This document shows, piece after piece, positions 38,835-51,537 of a stretch of 64,000 nt of DNA. The notes beneath the pieces are model-generated. The model ran no database searches and was not told the origin of the DNA. It was given only the letters and a program-made list of their open reading frames with translations. The translations under genes were made by a program, and so were the position numbers. Position 1 is the first letter of the stretch. Each line of letters opens with the position of its first letter. The DNA is from Phorcus lineatus (Eukaryota; Mollusca; Gastropoda; Trochida; Trochidae), in contig OV121087.1 of assembly GCA_921293015.1 (NCBI GenBank), positions 3,918,501 through 3,982,500 of the forward strand, written 5' to 3'.

Positions 38835-40446
38835 TGCGCTAATTTGGTAAAATCTGATTATATTACTCCTCAAGTTTCCTCAGGATTGCGCATGGATTGT
38901 TTCACAAATATTGGTTCAACTGCTTCCACATTGATAACAGCAGACTCCACTATGTTTCATCAATAAGAGTTCATGATCAAATACCCTGAAATGATGTAAT
39001 GATTTAAAAGGGGCGTCTTTATGGTTACGAAGGAACGACACCCAAACAGCGTTTGACTGCAAAGATCAATGATTCAGAAAAAAAGTAACTGCATAATCCG
39101 AGATGTCTCCATTTCCCCGGGCTAAATATCTATTACCTTTGAAAAATAATTAGATGGTTTTCTCAAAGATAGGATGACACCTTTGATGAGTTGCCTAAAT
39201 CTGATGGATTGAATAAATCTTCATAATGTTAGTTTGTTTTGAAGAATCAAGAATTAAACTCCATATGATATCACATTTTCAAATTGAGTCAAACATAAAG
39301 AAAAACTGTGTTATACCGTATTCAAACTCTCTTTATCAAGTGTTAAGCTGACACTCCACATGGAATTATCACAGTTAATTGAATATAATCACCCTATTAA
39401 CTGATTTTGGTGTTGTACACGTAATTCATTTGTAGGTTTGGGAAGAAGATTTCATACTTATCTGGTTCAGAAATGAGTTTTTATAAGTCTCTGGAAAATT
39501 TAATGAACCACACTTTTTTAAAACATCATAATGCCCCTTTACCTGTAAATAGTACGTCTATGAAGGGCAGTTAAAAATTTAAAAGTGTCGGTTAAAAGTG
39601 ATATACATAAGTAAGACAGGAAAACGACTTCTTTACTCTGAAAAGTTAATTGTGAAGGAGTAGGCATACACTTGTTGTCATCCAGTTGTCTTCCTCAGTA
39701 CAATAAAGGTCACAGGGACAGTCCATACCCTGTCAATAGGAACTACGGTTCCTTTCACAGTGACAACGTCGTTGCTTTACCGAGGAGCACTGACTATTGG
39801 TTAAAATTATCACGAAAATGCCTATGTTTGAAGATTCAGAGTCGAAACCATACAAAGTACCATGGCTTGCTGACTTTACACTTCTGGATTGTATTTTAAG
39901 AGAGGATAAATGAATTTATGTCGTTGCTCTGATCATGTATGTATCAACTGAAATTGGACGGGGGATATCATAGTATTTATATATGTAAACATTTTGCTTG
40001 AATTCAATTGGAACTATTGTCTGTCATATTTTGTTAAATATTCATAAATACTCATCACATTATATCAACATTTACAGTTTTAGAACTCACGGCAGCCAAA
40101 TATCACAAAAAATGCCTGAGCATACATTTGAGGTTCACGTGTATATAACAACTTTCATCGAACACCATTCATTGTCATACAGTTATCTTTTCGAAATATA
40201 AATTCTAGTCCAATTATTTTTTTTCAAATCAAAATCTGCACATTCTGGACTCTGGTATGAATGTAACAAAGCCAAATATATAATATACAACGTTAAGTTG
40301 AAGATTAAGAGTGTTTACTAAAGGATCCAAGGATCGCATTCTCAAATGCCAATACTACCTTAATTACCTCCTACCGTTTCCATTCAATTAAAAGAAATCG
40401 TCTTTGAGAAAATGATCTCTTGATGTTCATTGTTGTTTTCTTCATA

Positions 40447-40480
40447 AACTCTTCAAAAAAAAGAAACTTGACACTGACTT
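40447..40480. other. Possible terminal end of the Tc1-like element
   Basis: Homology to copy B breaks off near TTCTTCATA at about 40441-40446, followed by AACTCTTCAAAAAAAAGAAA. This sits next to a TA dinucleotide and about 160 bp beyond the transposase stop, where a Tc1-type inverted repeat is expected. The matching repeat at the other end was not found, consistent with the loss of the 5' part. Confidence 0.35.
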
Positions 40481-40639
40481 TCAAAGTTCAATATAAAGAC
40501 CACAGATGCAAGTTAAACATTGAAATGAAAACTAAAACGCTGTTTGAAGATCTCTGTTCAGTAAATTTTATTCAGAATAAGCATGATCTTGAAATGCACA
40601 GGTGCACAAGTGTTCAAACATTACAGGGGTGCACAAATG

Positions 40640-41268
40640 TCAGTATCGGGTATGGCCACCATTGGCATTGATTATTGCTTGGCACCGACGACCCATGGAT
40701 GCAATCAAGTTGTCAATCACAGCCTGTGAAAATTTTACCATTCGTGCTGAAGTGCTGCAAGAAATCCTGGAAGTGTTTGAGGTGGTGGATTCCTACTGCG
40801 CACGCGTCGATCCAGTTCGTCCCAGAGATGCTCAATTGGTGACAAATCTGGTGACCTGGCTGGCCATGACAATGTCTGGACATTGTTACGCTGTAAAAAG
40901 TCTTGACAAACCCGTGCAACATGTGGTCGAGCATTGTCCTGCTGAAAGAGACCACCATGGACGTTGACTTGAGGAATAACGTAAGGCTGTAGGATCAAGT
41001 CCCTATACCGTACTCCTGTGAGGTTACCCACAACATTCACAAGGCGTGTCCTTACATCATGACGAATCCCGGCCCACACAATGACACTCCAACCTCCAAA
41101 TGGGACAACCTCCTGAACACAGTTGGCAGCATAACGTTCTCCACGACGTCGGTATACACGTGCTCGTCCATCACTTCGTCGAAGCAGAAAACTGGACTCA
41201 TCAGTGAAGAGAACGGTTCTCCACCTTGCAAGTGTCCATCTCATCCTCTGCTGACACAACTGGGGACG
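40640..41268 (-). pseudogene. Tc1-like (DD34E) transposase, N-terminally truncated with one frameshift
   Basis: A 174-codon frame runs from 41259 to 40735 on the minus strand and carries the whole catalytic core of a Tc1-like transposase, the DNA-cutting enzyme of a cut-and-paste element. Counting from 41259, the catalytic residues are Asp20 (TVLFTDESSF), Asp108 (FQQDNARPH) and Glu143 (SPIEHLWDEL), with exactly 34 residues between the last two, the Tc1 hallmark. YRRRGERY and WSVIVWAGI are also typical. After QHEW the frame hits a stop at 40735-40737; a shift of frame there restores FSQAVIDNLI, MGRRCQAII and the family end GGHTRY, with a TGA at 40640-40642. Upstream, RPQL at about 41268 is preceded by a stop (41269-41271), and the DNA-binding domain (usually ~120 residues) is not recognisable. 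It cannot be active. Frames on the plus strand at 40602-40967 and 41059-41292 are shadows. Copy B lacks it. Confidence 0.9.
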
Positions 41269-42839
41269 TTACGCCACATGACGTTGCGTTAATGACGTGA
41301 TTAATTAATAACGTGTGACTAAACGCTTTGAAAAGTCATTCTATTTATGTCATTATACATGAAAACTGCGCACGCGTTGTACGCATACTTTATTTTGATT
41401 GTGTTTTATATCATATGATGTATGTGCCGATGAAGCATAAACATAAGCATATTTACTCCTGTTTGCCGAACTAGATTCGTCTCGAATAGAAATATGTTTA
41501 AACCATACCATGGAGATTAAAACATTATTGTGACTCAGTATTAAAAATTTACCTGGGAGGGGTACTGTGACGCTCTACTCACTGAGTGATCTGACCAGTC
41601 CATTACTTCATTAGGTGGGACCAGTCTGACAATAAACTAATTGTTTCTGCGTTATGGCAATTCTGCATTTTGGCTTTCTGCATTTTGTCAGGGAACTGTT
41701 GCATTGCTTTCAGCTATTGTTAAGGAGAAGGGCGATAATTAATTTTTTTATAGTCTTCTATCCAACAAGAATGACATTATCAAAAGTTTGACTTCTCAAG
41801 CACTTCTGGTTTCTGACGAAAGAAAATGAAATAAGTTTTGAGGGTGGAATTACAAGAGGTTTAAGACCAAACATACAAACTTATGTCTCTATATACCAAT
41901 ATGTAATACTGAATAGTTTTAGCATCGTTATCATATGTCAGGAAAAAGGTCTACTACAAAGATATTCGTTTCCTTGAGTGAAATTCATGTTCCTACAAAA
42001 TTTCAGCCTTTTGACCTGTAAGAACAATAGAGCCGTCCATTGAACTAGTAATACTACCAAGCTGTATTATAAGCATCCAAAATATAATCGTTATTTGCAG
42101 TTAACTTGATACGCACACTTGTTAACACTGTCTTATGACTTCAAGAATTTACTACTTTGGTTCACGTTTAGCCAACAACACGGTGTCAGATGTATTAACA
42201 ACGCTCTTAATTAAACCACAGTGCTAGATACTCAGCACTGGCTCAACAAGGTTTCACAATTATCAAAACAAACAGCTCCTGATTGGCCAATCCTCGAGTA
42301 TGGGATATCTTGAAAAATGCATCAGAATCGCCACTGAAAAGCTTGAAAACTCTTTTCGTTTCTGCCTTTAAATAATATATCTTTTGAAATCTTTCTTTGT
42401 CCATCATTGACATATCGTCATGAGAGTCTTGTGTATTTTAGGGTAATAAAAAACTTTTTAAAATGTCAATCTTTCCTCTCTGCAATGCTGTAAATGAGTG
42501 AGGATACTGAACTATTGTGCTCAGGGCTGACAATTTGACAGATGCTGCATGATATCACACAAAGAACTATTTTCGTTACAGGTTTACATACAACCGCAAA
42601 GAGTCTGTTTCATGGGAATGAATTTTGAAATGAGTTTATGTTAAGCTGAATGTAGGCATATCTACCAAATATTCACAAACAGGAATGGTTTTATGATTAT
42701 TTCCCACTTCTCAATGTTTGACTATGCATAGAATACACAATAACTATAAGATATTTGTTATAGTATTTAATTAAGAAAAATTTGATTAAAAATGGAAATT
42801 AGCTATTATTTCTTTAGCTCGTATGATGAGCCGTCATCT

Positions 42840-43060
42840 GAGAAATAAAAGTTTGGGGGCAAATGGCACTGCCCGTTTGGGAACTGGTTCTAAAAGGTAC
42901 ATTATCTCTGCCCAACGGTCTGAAAGCAGCCCCAAAAATCGCATGTTCTGACATCATCTCAGCTAGCCATTTACAAAAACTGTGGCAAAAGTCTTCGGTG
43001 GGTGTAGCAAGTAACTCCCGTTCAGCAATCGATCTTTTGAATGCATTAATGTGATTGGTT
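42840..43060. other. GC-richer patch, open on both strands, unidentified
   Basis: A 63-codon plus frame (42863-43054) overlaps a minus-strand frame open over about 70 codons (42840-43054). Composition is less AT-rich than the surroundings, and I see no counterpart in copy B, where the 33-bp minisatellite occupies the nearest region. It may be a transposon fragment. I recognise no motif and assign no product. Confidence 0.3.
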
Positions 43061-46000
43061 CGTTAATGGGTAGGTTTTGTGTGTACTAAACTGGTGTCAG
43101 AACTTGCAAACATTGGGACTGCTTACAGATTCTTTTGGAGAGGAAACTCCATGTAGAACAAGTTTGCATCCTTGTTCAGAATGAATAGCATAGATGAATA
43201 ATTGTCAGGTATCACCTATTAACAACGCAGTAACTGGAATCTGTCATTCTGATCCTCGAGGTACGTTTCCTGAACTACTTTGAACTAATTGGTGCGAGCC
43301 AGCCGTGATCCATTGTCCGGTGTTCGATAAAATTACGATTTTTCTTTTTATGTTGGCGATATCCTGAACCAGTCAGCATTAAAATAAAACTTTCTGCAGT
43401 GGTCCATCCGTTTCGATAACATAATAACATTTAAACCGTTCCGCACAAGCGACACCAAACAATTTTTCATTAGTGAACAAGTTGTTCCATGTTTAGTTTA
43501 GTTACATTTCAAGTAACATCACCATTGATTTGAAAGAGAGGGAGTCTTTACAACTGATAATATCTATGCACTCTACCAAAGTGCAAACTGTCTGCTCTCA
43601 GACCGAAAAGTAAACTTTAAAAAACATTTTGGGTTAACAGAAAATTGCATGAGCGCCAATCTTCGACAATTATTTCAATCAAAGTATTTACTGTTTGCAA
43701 AGTAAATGTATTATGTTGAATTTTTGGCAGGATTTTTTTGTTCCGTGGTGACAGTTAGTGTTCGTTATTGCAAGGTAGAGGCGCCACATCATTGTGTCTG
43801 TTAGAAATGTGTTTTCGAGAGACAAACATGAACATTACTCAATGACTAGGCTGTTTGAGGTGATGTTAGTTGCAGTCGTATTGTCTTCAGTGTGTGAGTT
43901 ATTGTTTACTGCCGCTTTGGCAATATTTCATCGACAAGCGGCATCCTTTTTGTTGTATCGAAATTTCAGTTAGGAGTAGTTGGTAGTTAAGGTAAGTTGG
44001 GCAACTTCTTTCTCATTATTTACCTTTGGCAACTCCTTTCAACACGATGTGAAAGCTTTCACAAGCAGCGGCGAAACACCTTACCTCTTATTTTCTTGTG
44101 ATGAATGAGAGTTGTGCATACCAATTTTGATTTCGCACGACGCACGGTTATCCAAATGAGCCCTCAACATCAGTTCAGATAGGCAGTGACACTCGATATT
44201 GTGTTGAATATTTCTTTCAATTGTGACAAGTACTCGTGGAGTTCTCTCCACAATGGAATGTTGTTGGAGAAAAGATTCTTGATGCAATAATGTAATCATC
44301 ACTACAATTCCCGAGGATGCAAGGCGAACACGGAAAGTGGCAATAAGTAGATCTTTGATACATCCAAGTGATTTGTTTGGTCATGATCTGTTATATTAAC
44401 CTTTTCATAAAATGACCTTGACAGGTAGGATCGATGTGTTTTACTATGTTAATCACTTAGTGTTCACTTAATATCGAACTAAACTCTGTATTAGAATAAA
44501 GGACGGTCAAAGATGGTGTGAACAACTGAAACTGTTAGTATAAACTAGCAGGATCAATAGTAGCAAATTATTACTGGTTCTGTTCTTTATCAGAAGTGTG
44601 GTTTACGTGTCTTATGTGCAGATAAATATACCTTTTGGTCAATATTATTAGATTACCACTTAACTCTACATGTTCCACAAAAACCTCAGAATTGTCAACA
44701 TCATCTGCATAAACATCTTGAATTTGACTCTGCTGCTGAGCTCTTGTTTATAAATACAAGATCAATAAGCCAAACTAACAAGAAAATAGAGGTAATCAAG
44801 TCTTATCGTAATGTTATATTTTAGAAGTTAATCAGTACTGCTTGTTTTTTTCATTATCTTTAATATGTAGTTTTAATCATTCCATTGGTTATAAAAGGAC
44901 ACATATCAATGTATAATATTATTTTCTGTTCCTTGTGACGATACATACCTCTGTATAAAAGATTACATGTCAATGTGTCAGTCATTATATGGCTAACAGT
45001 AATATATATACATATATATTTTCAATGTTTATTTAAGTTTTAAATTTTTCACAGCAAACCCTAATCATAAAATGTTTAAAGAAGAAAACACATTTAATCA
45101 TCAAAAAGTCCCTCTGATTGATGATTGATCTCGAAATGGAATTCGTGCGTGTATGTTAATAGAGAATGGCACTAAACACGACCGATGAGATTGTCTTTAC
45201 CTAATTGGCTCAATAACAGTTATATACGTTATGTTCGTGAATGAACAACAAATAAGGAAGCCTGTCCTATACTTCAGTCTAGACAGTGAATATGTCACAA
45301 TTCTAAAATCTACTTACCTGGTACTTTATTAGTCTCCTTATATATAAAATATATGTGGTTGTAAAACAATAAACGCGTCAGGGTGATATTGAATTGCTCT
45401 CCTATCAGTTACCGGGCATCGTGATTCAACCTTAGAACTGGCGATGTGTTTCTGATACTAAGGGTGTGTGTCAGAGTCCTACAATTGAATGTTGAAATAT
45501 GTCCAATGGGCATTATTGCATGAACTTCAAGCATGGTTAACGAAATCTTTTAATTAGATTTTATTTCAAAAGAACGATTCATCCCTTGGTTTTAAACCTG
45601 ATAGATAATTGCTTTCTCTTCTGGAAAGAAAACGCCATCCCAGACATGGAACGGGTCAATGTACGAATTTCAACAAGTCGAATCTTTGAAAAGACTTTCC
45701 TGTTTTGATAGTCATTAGAACCATACAAGATCTTAAGCTTAAAGTTTTGTGCTTCTTTTTGTGTTTGTAGGAAGATATCAGTGCATTGTGCATTTTATAT
45801 AACATCTCATACTTAATACTTCATATCTTTCAAGAGTTGTTTTTGGAGGAGGAATGTTTTTTTCATAATACAGTTTCTATTTAAAAAAATTAAAGAGTTT
45901 CTGGGAAAAAAAAGAATCTCGTATCAGTTGATATCATTATTGCAAGTACCTCAATTTGAAAACAAGACCTATAAATTTTTAGTGGTTGCTTGATGAGTAT

Positions 46001-48370
46001 TCTATTCTTAGACGGAATATTATCAGTTTTTTATGTATGCAAATTTGTAAAGTACTCCTTTATCCCGCGGTAACAGTTTTATGTTAGCAGTGCGAATTAC
46101 CTTCGCTGGTGATTGTACAACGTACATGTCATATGATATGCACTAAATATATGAGGTACTCAATATCAAACAATCAAATTATGTCAATAATGGCTTGAGG
46201 TTGACCCAATTATAGTGCCATTGTTCTTTGTCATCAAATCGAGATGCTAATAATACAATTCGGTATTCAACTGAAAGGGACTTGTGTCTCAGAAAATAAT
46301 AGTCCTCGAAGAATACTATGATTGCAAGTACACCCTTCAATTCTGATTACAATCATGTAAAGCTTAATAACCACAGATTTATTCATCTGTTTATTGTAAA
46401 AAGGTAGATGTTCATGTGTGATGTCTCGAGAACATTTTCTCATTATCATCTTTTGACCATCGACGTCTATGTTTTACAAAGAATATTCCAAATTTAACTT
46501 ATAAAAATATCAATTTTGTAGAAAGCATGACTGGAGCGTAATCACTGATTTCTCAATGAAAACACCAACATGTATTAACTTAGTTAGATGTTGACCTTTT
46601 CGTTCAGACCTATATCCAACTCTTACTTCTGCTTGCTTTCCTTCAAAGTTACATTGATGTAAATGTATTACCTATGTAAGTAGGTTTACCTCTGTACATT
46701 TATTCGTAACAAAATTACAAACATTTTCGAAGGACGTCTTGTTGAGTAGATTCCAGTCAAATTAGAAATTAGGTCAATCAATATTAAATTTCCAACCTAA
46801 TGGAAACAAAGACAAGGGCGACTTGTCGTTGAAGGAATTTTGCAGGGATTATCATCTTCTGGGATGCCCCAAAAGGAATATAGAAGCTCTTGGCATTATT
46901 TTTTTGGCGAGGTTCAAGATAAAGGCTTTTTCGAAATAGATGTATCCACTCAATATGATTTTTAAAGATAGGTCTGCATAAAAAAGTGTTTTGCCTGTAA
47001 ACATTTAAATAGTTTCTCAAGCATGCAGGTAGTATAGTTTGAAATCTGTTGATCATCTTAATAAAACAGATGTCTGAGATTCACCTCTATTGCAGTAACG
47101 ACATTTTCAATTATTTTAGCATGATTACATGTGGTATTTATCATAAGAATCAAGTGAGCTTAGTTTAAACTAATAATACACAGAGCTTGAGCTTGAGGCC
47201 GTCCAAATTGGGTCAGATCTAACGACATTATTCAAGCTTCCTGCGGACTAATGATCGATCCTATGAAATTTGTGACACGAGCTCGGCAGGAACGCTCTCG
47301 TCATTGTGCGTTCATTGATTCAACTTCTTTTATCATTGATAACAGCAGAATTCAATACTCTATGTCGTTGATATCATCTCATTGTCAGACACCTTTCCAT
47401 GTTAGAAGTTGGTTGATATTTATTCACGAATATTGGTATATAACAATCAAAACAATTATTGAGTCTGTAGTTGATAATTCTTAATTAGGAACTAATCAAT
47501 CATCTAAGAGGTTCATGTTTGATCGACTAATGTTTGAAAACTTTTGAAAAAGGGAACATTGTCTAGTTGAAGATTTAATCAATTGATGTGTTGCCATAGA
47601 TAGATAGTGACAATTCTAATTGATCTTTCCAATGAATGCTTATTTTGCAACGGCAATACTATAATACCAGATTTTACTCAATATGTAAACATGAGATACG
47701 GATTTATTCTGAGATCTTGGCGAAACATTACATGAACGACATTATTACTCATAGATGTTCTTACAGTACTAATGTTAAGTATTTAGATGACAACTCACAT
47801 TTTACCTAAAAAAACAGCATACAGTGGATGGCCTATGAGCCAATCTTGAAAACCTATCTTGGTGTTTGACAGCGTTTTATTTGGTATCTGTGTTGTAACG
47901 GAGTCAGTTGGATGTGTGATTTCACATGTTCTACATATTTCAGTCCATGAAAGTCCCGTCTTCATACCACATATGATTTTACCACGTCCCAAAATGACTC
48001 TTTAGGTTCCATTCAATTAGAATGAAGGATCTAGGATAGAATTATCCAAGAAAATTATAATAGTGTCCAGACGTGAATAGTATATTTTTGAAGGTATTTT
48101 GTTGTAAAGTGTTTTTAATTTGAGGTGAAACTTTCCAAGTAGTTTACTAATGTCTCCGTATGAAATATCAAATATTACATTAGACATATTAAGTTATGCT
48201 GATGAATACCTGTGCATCGATCAATTTGGGCTATGCTAACTTTCATCACTACTGTACTAAGGTAAAAGTCTTGTTGATCGAAATACATTTAGTTTTGTTG
48301 ATGAACTGTTTTGGCGAAGATAGGACTGAACGATTTGATAAAATAAATAATAACTCATATGATGGAAGCG

Positions 48371-51300
48371 ATAAGCTACCATCACTAGGAATCTATACAA
48401 CTGATTGTAATACATGCTTTTTGTAAGCTACCATCACTAGGAATCTATACAACTGATTGTAATACGTGCTTTTTGTAAGCTACCATCACTAGGAATCTAT
48501 ACAACTGATTGTACTACATGCTTTTTGTAAGCTACCATCACTAGGAATCTATACAACTGATTGTACTTCATGCTTTTTGTAAGCTACCATCACTAGGAAT
48601 CTATACAACTGATTGTACTACATGCTTGAAGTAAGCTACCATCATAAGGAATCTATACAACTGATTGTACTACATGCTTTATGTAAGCTACCATCACTAG
48701 GAATCTATACAACTGATTGTACTACATGCTTTATGTAAGCTACCATCACTAGGAATCAATACAACTGATTGTACTACATGCTTTTTGTAAGCTACCATCA
48801 CTAAGAATCTATACAACTGATTGTACTACATGCTTTTTGTAAGCTACCATCACTAGGAATCTATACAACTGATTGTACTACATGCTTTTTGTAAGCTACC
48901 ATCACTAGGAATCTATACAACTGATTGTAGTACATGCTTTATGTAAGCTACCATCACTAGGAATCTATACAACTGATTGTGCTACATGCTTTATGTAAGC
49001 TACCATCACTAGGAATCTATACAACTGATTGTGCTACATGCTTTATGTAAGCTACCATCACTAGGAATCTATACAACTGATTGTACTACATGCTTTTTGT
49101 AAGCTACCATCACTAGGAATCTATACAACTGATTGTACAACATGCTTTATGTAAGCTACCATCACTAGGAATCTATACAACTGATTGTGCTACATGCTTT
49201 ATGTAAGCTACCATCACTAGGAATCTATACAACTGATTGTACTACATGCTTTTTGTAAGCTACCATCACTAGGAATCTATACAACTGATTGTACTACATG
49301 CTTTATGTAAGCTACCATCACTGGGAATCTATACAACTGATTGTAGTACGTGCTTTTTATAAGCTACCATCACTGGGAATCTATACAACTGATTGTACTA
49401 CATGCTTTATGTAAGCTACCATCACTAGGAATCTATACAACTGATTGTACTACATGCTTTATGTAAGCTACCATCACTAGGAATCTATACAACTGATTGT
49501 ACTACATGCTTTTTGTAAGCAACCATCACTAGGAATATATACAACTGATTGTACAACATGCTTTATGTAAGCTACCATCACTAGGAATCTATACAACTGA
49601 TTGTACTACATGCTTGAAGTAAGCTACCATCACTAGGAATCTATACAACTGATTGTACTACATGCTTTTTGTAAGCTACCATCACTAGGAATCTATACAA
49701 CTGATTGTACTACATGCTTTTTGTAAGCTACCATCACTAGGAATCTATACAACTGATTGTACTACATGCTTTTTGTAAGCTACCATCACTAGGAATCTAT
49801 ACAACTGATTGTACTACATGCTTGAAGTAAGCTACCATCATAAGGAATCTATACAACTGATTGTACTACATGCTTTATGTAAGCTACCATCACTAGGAAT
49901 CTATACAACTGATTGTACTACATGCTTTATGTAAGCTACCATCACTAGGAATCTATACAACTGATTGTACTACATGCTTTTTGTAAGCTACCATCACTAA
50001 GAATCTATACAACTGATTGTACTACATGCTTTTTGTAAGCTACCATCACTAGGAATCTATACAACTGATTGTACTACATGCTTTTTGTAAGCTACCATTA
50101 CTAGGAATCTATACAACTGATTGTAGTACATGCTTTATGTAAGCTACCATCACTAGGAATCTATACAACTGATTGTGCTACATGCTTTATGTAAGCTACC
50201 ATCACTAGGAATCTATACAACTGATTGTGCTACATGCTTTATGTAAGCTACCATCACTAGGAATCTATACAACTGATTGTACTACATGCTTTTTGTAAGC
50301 TACCATCACTAGGAATCTATACAACTGATTGTACAACATGCTTTATGTAAGCTACCATCACTAGGAATCTATACAACTGATTGTGCTACATGCTTTATGT
50401 AAGCTACCATCACTAGGAATCTATACAACTGATTGTACTACATGCTTTTTGTAAGCTACCATCACTAGGAATCTATACAACTGATTGTACTACATGCTTT
50501 ATGTAAGCTACCATCACTGGGAATCTATACAACTGATTGTAGTACGTGCTTTTTATAAGCTACCATCACTGGGAATCTATACAACTGATTGTACTACATG
50601 CTTTATGTAAGCTACCATCACTAGGAATCTATACAACTGATTGTACTACATGCTTTATGTAAGCTACCATCACTAGGAATCTATACAACTGATTGTACTA
50701 CATGCTTTTTGTAAGCAACCATCACTAGGAATATATACAACTGATTGTACAACATGCTTTATGTAAGCTACCATCACTAGGAATCTATACAACTGATTGT
50801 ACTACATGCTTGAAGTAAGCTACCATCACTAGGAATCTATACAACTGATTGTACTACATGCTTTTTGTAAGCTACCATCACTAGGAATCTATACAACTGA
50901 TTGTACTACATGCTTTTTGTAAGCTACCATCACTAGGAATCTATACAACTGATTGTACTACATGCTTTTTGTAAGCTACCATCACTAGGAATCTATACAA
51001 CTGATTGTACTACATGCTTTTTGTAAGCTACCATCACTAGGAATCTATACAACTGATTGTACTACATGCTTTTTCTAAGCTACCATCACTAGGAATCTAT
51101 ACAACTGATTGTACTACATGCTTTTTGTAAGCTACCATCACTAGGAATCTATACAACTGATTGTACTACATGCTTTTTCTAAGCTACCATCACTAGGAAT
51201 CTATACAACTGATTGTACTACATGCTTTTTGTAAGCTACCATCACTAGGAATCTATACAACTGATTGTACTACATGCTTTTTCTAAGCTACCATCACTAG

Positions 51301-51537
51301 GAATCTATACAACTGATTGTACTACATGCTTTATGTAAGCTACCATCATTAGGAATGTATACAACTGATTGTAGTACGTGCTTTATGTAAGCTACCATCA
51401 CTAGGAATCTATACAACTGATTGTACTACATGCTTTTTCTAAGCTACCATCACTAGGAATCTATACAACTGATTGTACTACATGCTTTATGTAAGCTACC
51501 ATCATTAGGAATGTATATAACTGATTGTAAAAAATGT
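48371..51537 (+). repeat. 52-bp satellite array, about 61 units, with higher-order structure
   Basis: The consensus unit begins GTAAGCTACCATCACTAGGA, continues ATCTATACAACTGATTGTAC and ends TACATGCTTTTT. Most units differ by 0-3 bases. Unit ends fall in classes (TTTTTG, TTTATG, TTGAAG, TTTTTC). Rare variants recur exactly 1196 bp apart, which is 23 units: TTGAAG at 48625 and 49821, and again at 49613 and 50809; ACGTGCTTTTTAT at 49351 and 50547; GCAACC at 49521 and 50717. So a block of about 23 units is duplicated almost perfectly. In the last part TTTTTC units alternate with TTTTTG units (51075, 51179, 51283: spacing 104 bp). The edge units are the most diverged (48371 and about 51500-51537), as expected for a satellite homogenised from its centre. 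It does not encode a plausible protein; the frame at 48196-48426 only runs into it. The equivalent place in copy B (about 32.80-32.93 kb) has no array. Confidence 0.98.

Noticed and set aside
40602..41292. Plus-strand frames of 121 and 77 codons
   Set aside because: Antisense shadows of the Tc1-like transposase, whose motifs lie on the minus strand.
48371..51537. Possible CRISPR-like array
   Set aside because: Units are contiguous with no unique spacers, and the setting is eukaryotic; it is a satellite.
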